Part shown: in pieces, positions 59,231-64,000 of the stretch
Layout of the letters: every line of letters begins with the position of its first letter
How positions within the stretch are numbered: the first letter of the stretch is position 1
Origin: Certhia americana
Lineage: Eukaryota > Chordata > Aves > Passeriformes > Certhiidae
Reading direction: 5' to 3'
NCBI GenBank assembly: GCA_018697195.1
Contig: CM031878.1
Span: forward strand, 67,635,331-67,699,330
Length of the DNA stretch: 64,000 bases
Made by a program: the position numbers and the translations under genes
The notes under the pieces: model-generated
Seen by the model: the letters and a program-made list of their open reading frames with translations, nothing else
Databases searched by the model: none
What the model was told of the DNA's origin: nothing

Positions 59231-62200
59231 CCCAGCCCCACCCCCCCAGTATCATGTTTTCAGGCCATGTCATCTATTTGGATTTGTGCCTTTCTTCTCC
59301 TAATAGACCAGCAAACTGCAGGTTTCCTTTCTCTGCATTTTCCAGTTGTCCAGAGTGGTCTCATTTCTCTTTTGTACTTCCCTGTTGCTGACTATTCTTC
59401 AGTTACCAGCTGTATTCCAGGTACCCTTGTCCTCACCTCTCCTATGCTACACTTCTCCCAGCATCTTCTAGTCCCTGTTTCTAAACTTTGATGTAATTTT
59501 GCTGTGTAATTTTTCCATGTGGATACACAAGAGTGTATATAATTATGCAGAAGAGCAAAGTAAACAGAAAAATACAATGACAAAGTCAAACAATTAAAAA
59601 TTCAGTAAGGACTGGCAGCAGTCTCATTCTCTATTCCCACATGCACATGGCAGATCAAGCTGCTGGTAATTATATGATCAAGTTATTTTATTCTCAAAAC
59701 CCTTCCTTGTTCCTTGGACAGGATGTAATTCTGTGTGTGAGTCAGGGCTGCGTGTTGAAGGAAGATGTTTGCTGCTGCAGGAGCTGAGACATTTGTAGCA
59801 AATGGGCCCAACAAGTGCAGGAAAAGCAAATGGTTAGCTTTGTATTGAAGGGCACTGACCCTGCCCTGGCTATTTGGATGATTCTGGTCCAGGATTTTGG
59901 TGATGCTAAGCAAGTGACTTCCACCGAAATTCTCAAAGGCAGTTACAGCAGGCATTTCACAATTTCTAGGTGCTTACCTGCTTGATACCTGGTGTTGGAA
60001 TCTCTCTCATCACAGATATAATTGAAGTAAATAGGAAAGATTTGCTTTAAATGTATAAATAATTATGTTTTCTGTTAACTTTTTTCTGTATTCTTAAAAA
60101 ATTGTCTCTCACACATTTCAAATATGAAATCAAAAGCTTACAAGAAAATGTAGCACAGCTAATTTAAGGCAGCATTGGGACTGTTTCTCAAACTCTAAAT
60201 TAAAAGAAGGCCACAATCAGAAATGATAAGTGTGCTAATGCAAATGATAGCTTCTCTATTAATTTTCATTTTATTAGGCTTGGGACTTTTTATGTTTTGT
60301 GGGTGACAAGCTGAGGTGCGAACAAGATGTGAGCATGGATATCAATGACTCTTAACTTCCCATCTTTTTGGTGTCATCTACTCTGTTTTTACAGATATTT
60401 GAAGCCTTATTACATAAATCTGTTACTCATTTAGTATTTACTAACCCTTGAGCTAACTTTGGAGTTGAGTGTGAGGAGAAATAAGCCAATATACTTGGAC
60501 CCTTCATCTACCCCGGAGCTTGCACTGTTCTGCCACAGACTTCCAGCCTCCACTCACAATCCTTGAGAGCACTGTGTAACCTCCAGCCTCAGAATATGAA
60601 GCACCTTTTCAGGACAGAGCCCTTCCACCACATAAGCAGGACTCCAGTCCTCAGGCTCTCTTATGGGTGTGTGGGGTGATCTGACAATGCAGGGCAGCTT
60701 GCTGGTGAGACACACTCTCCCTCAGATACTGCCCCATGTCCTTGTTCATGTGCAACTGTGTATTTTGATAGGAAGTGTGCAATATACCTTCAGCTTTCAC
60801 CAGAAATTAATGAATGAATAAGAAACAAATGTATCAGCTGTAGGTGTCTGGGACAGGCAGAGCTTTATTGACCCTTGCTGCTGCAGTCGGTCTGTACATT
60901 GTCGATTGTACATTGAAGTGTGATTTAACCAGCGCTGGTGTGAGATGAGTCAGAGGATTACACATATGTTGCACAACTTCCTTATAAAAAAGTGCTAACC
61001 AGCTGGAGTACAACATCAAGCCTGTCATTTCAGGACAGAAATTTCAAGCATGCAAGAAACAGGTGTCCCCACAAAATGCTCGACCCTTCAGGAAAGGCTG
61101 CTCTTTAAATATACAAGTGAGTGCATTTGTTTTGGTGGCAGGTCACTAAGCAACTGCAATGCAGCAAGAAAATACAATCTCAGCAGTGCTGCTCAGTACA
61201 GTCGGCATCTATGTTGTTAAATTGCCATATCATGAATTAGCACTTGCAGTAGCAGCAGAGCCTTGTCCACAACAAAATACTGGGGCAGTTACCCAGCTAC
61301 ACCAGTGATTTCAAGTACAAATTAAAAAGCAGGTATTTAGAGTAAAGTACCAGTAGAGTAGAGTAAAGGTGTTTAAATGTTGTGTGGAAGTGGGTTAATG
61401 GTTACAAAAGTCCATAATCAAATGTGATGGTTTGAGCATAAAGATTACTCTCATCTGAACACTGTCAAAGAAAAAGTTTTTGTTACAAAAATTGGGGGTA
61501 ACTAAATAGTGTGAAAGAGTGTTGGAGAGGAAAAAAGGGACAAAATCTTTTAGAGTTTGGGTGTATGTGACATACAGTAGTGCATTCCTCTGTGACTGAA
61601 ACCCAAACAAACTAGATGGCCTCACCCAGTTGTTCCTCAGTAAACTCATCATCCGCACCTGTCATACCTAACCACGGCAGTCACATGAAATTGAGTTTAG
61701 CGAAGCAAACAAGTGGGTTCTTTGTCATTGAGAGTAAACATCTTTTTTCAACTTCTTATTTGGCTTCATGTGGCATGTCCCCTAAAATAAAGATTTCCAT
61801 AGCCTCTGTCCCAGACATTAGAGAGGTCTGTCTGTAGATGGGGACAGGATGAGGAAGATGTAGTTACAGCTTGCCTTTATCTTAAAAAGACCTTTATGAT
61901 CAGTGAAACTTGTAGCTAGCCAATCTATAGGACAGCTTAGTGCCAGACCACAGGAGGAGACACAGGAACCCTTTGCTGTCCATAGTGGAGCCACCTTCTT
62001 GGGAAACCAGTGGCTATGGGGTGCTCCGGTATGCTGTAATGCAGACTGGTGCATGCCCTTATTTCTGTTGATACAAAACCTGTCAATGCTTCTAGAAAGC
62101 AAAGTAATGAGAAGTGTGAGGTCTGCAAAATACAAATTTCTAGCTCTCCTTTGCTGATGCGAGTGAGCTACCTCAGGGTTTGATCTAGTTCAAGACTGTA

Positions 62201-64000
62201 TGAGAAGTGGAGGGAGGGAGTAAACTATAACACTGAAAATTATCCTAAGAAACCAGGTGACAAAGCATTACTCAGCCACTTAATAGCACTTACACAGTAA
62301 AATGAACTGGCATGAGTGGGAAATCTGTGTGTTGGGACTGATGGTATGCCCAGTCATGGCCTCATGGTTTTCTTTTGTAACAGGAGGAGTGGCCTGTATG
62401 TAATCATTCATGCTGAATTTACTATTTCACTTCCTCTAAGTCACCACCTCAGTGTTGCCATAGCATTTTAACATGTCTGCATATACAAAAATGTAATTTT
62501 CTTGGAGAAATTTAAATGAGGAAGATTTACTTGATACTTTGTGCTCCCTATGGACAATGGCAGGACACAAGACCCCCATGAGGTGTGTAACTGATGTGAA
62601 ACAAGTGTGATGCTAATCCTGTCCAAAGGATTGTGAGGAAGCAATGCCAGTTTCATTCCCAAAGAAATGTTTCATTTTAAAAGGAGGTTAAAATCGGATA
62701 TTACCTGGTATAGGCACTGCAGTTTTTAAAGAAGATTCCAGAAGGATGAATTTGTTAGACAGCCATTTATCTTGCATTCGCTGCATTTCAATATTGTTTT
62801 AAGACCAGTTCCTAAAATGTATTTCTTACTGCTCACCTTGTCTTCTAGCATCACAGTCACAACATGATGAGAAGGACTAACATTTTTAGGCTGATACAAG
62901 TGATCAAAGATTATTATAAACTTCTTCTGACAGTGCAGCTGCTTGATTATGTCACCTGCCTCTCCCTCCTACTATGATTATATTTATATGAGCTCTCTGT
63001 TTTATGGCTCTATACATGTGTTAATACCAAATATCTTAATGTTGCAAACAGTCTACTTGACTCTAATGGTAATGGGTTGTGCTGAGATCATTTGTCTTGT
63101 CATGAGTGAATTGATACCCATCCTCAGGAAAAGAGAAGAAATGCAGCTAATTGCAACAAATACTGAACACGGAGAGGTTTTTTCTTTGTACCCTTCTCTT
63201 TTCCGTCTCTGTCCCCTTTTTAAATTTCCTTTAAAGGATTTTGGGAACAAGGACTCAGCATGGATAGGGAAGAGCAGACCCCCATTTTGCTCTGGGACAG
63301 GGACACACTGCTTATAACATGACATGTAAAGGGAACTTTACTTCTACTAGCACTGTAGATGGCTGGCTGAGCAGCAGCAATCACTGAAGTGACTTGATGG
63401 AAGATCTGGATGCCTCCTGCCTGCCACATGCTCAGCAGACTGGTCTGATGGACCAGACTGCTCAGCTGGGGCTACTTTGAGAGAGATTGTTTATTTTGGG
63501 GAGATGTTGATGAAAGTGTGTGCTTCTCTGGCAACTGACCTGCAGTGGGAGATGTCAAGTACCACCAGGATCACCACATATGAGTCCCTCTAGTGCTGCT
63601 GAAATGGCAGGTGAGTTATTAGGCTCCTCCACCACCAGGTAATGAAGAGGATTAAAGAGGGATGCTCCAGCATCCTGCTGGAGCAGCTCCAGCAGCTGCA
63701 GCAGCTCACCTGGGAAGATTTGGCTAAGCAATGTATATATGGATACTGGTACCACCTGTGTAATTCACGGTCTCTCACCTCTAGAAGCAAAGGTGGTCCC
63801 AGCTGCCCTCCTGGACACTTCTCAGAGGGCTGCAACATGGGAACTACTGATTTATATGACATGCAATGCTGAGGCCATGGGAGAGAACAACCCACCTTCT
63901 GAAAATATCATACATGTTTATATTTATCTCTACTGAAATACCTGAGAGGCAAAGTGGCTATCTTGCTAGCACTATGATCCATCAGCTTCTAAGAAATTAC
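59231..64000. other. Intergenic, nothing identified
   Basis: No gene recognised. Near 63680-63710 there is a short CAGCAGCTGCAGCAGCTC-type run on both strands, too short to call a microsatellite. Confidence 0.5.

Overview
The window looks like avian nuclear DNA, probably a passerine. Two vertebrate genes can be read with confidence. The repeats are bird-type: CR1 LINE fragments whose 3' ends carry the TTCTATGA-like tail, and solo LTRs of the avian ERVL kind. From known bird/human synteny (human 5q genes lie mostly on the avian Z) I infer a Z-chromosome origin. The sequence alone does not prove this.

Layout. On the left, positions 1015-2459 (minus strand) hold the first three coding exons of ALDH7A1 (antiquitin, alpha-aminoadipic semialdehyde dehydrogenase). 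The rest of that gene lies off the left edge. Its CpG-rich promoter is followed at 2620-2940 by a GC-rich minisatellite of 14-bp and 39-bp units that contains a 10-N assembly gap. From about 3 kb to 29 kb I see no gene, only CR1 fragments, simple repeats, a (GGGAAA)n tract and LTR-like pieces. From 29.2 to 31 kb there is a dense composite: a CR1 3' end, a small LTR with CCAAT, TATA and polyA signals in order, an eight-copy 40-bp minisatellite, and a duplicated 50-bp CCAAT/GC-box promoter module. The module leads into the CpG island and non-coding exon 1 of FEM1C.

FEM1C (plus strand) is complete. Its coding exons at 31357-31900 and 42235-43544 join in phase to give 617 residues, the family's usual length. 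The 10.3-kb intron between them carries a solo LTR and CR1 remnants. Downstream of FEM1C (43.5-64 kb) I see a probable 3'UTR, more CR1, a second solo LTR of the same family, and otherwise nothing I can identify as a gene.

The two genes are divergent neighbours but functionally unrelated: lysine/pipecolate catabolism versus a CUL2 ubiquitin-ligase substrate receptor for C-terminal arginine degrons. I found no new multi-gene system. The most notable structures are the promoter-proximal tandem repeats beside both genes, especially the 40-bp array open in all six frames, and a duplicated CR1-plus-flank segment present both in the FEM1C intron and downstream of the gene.
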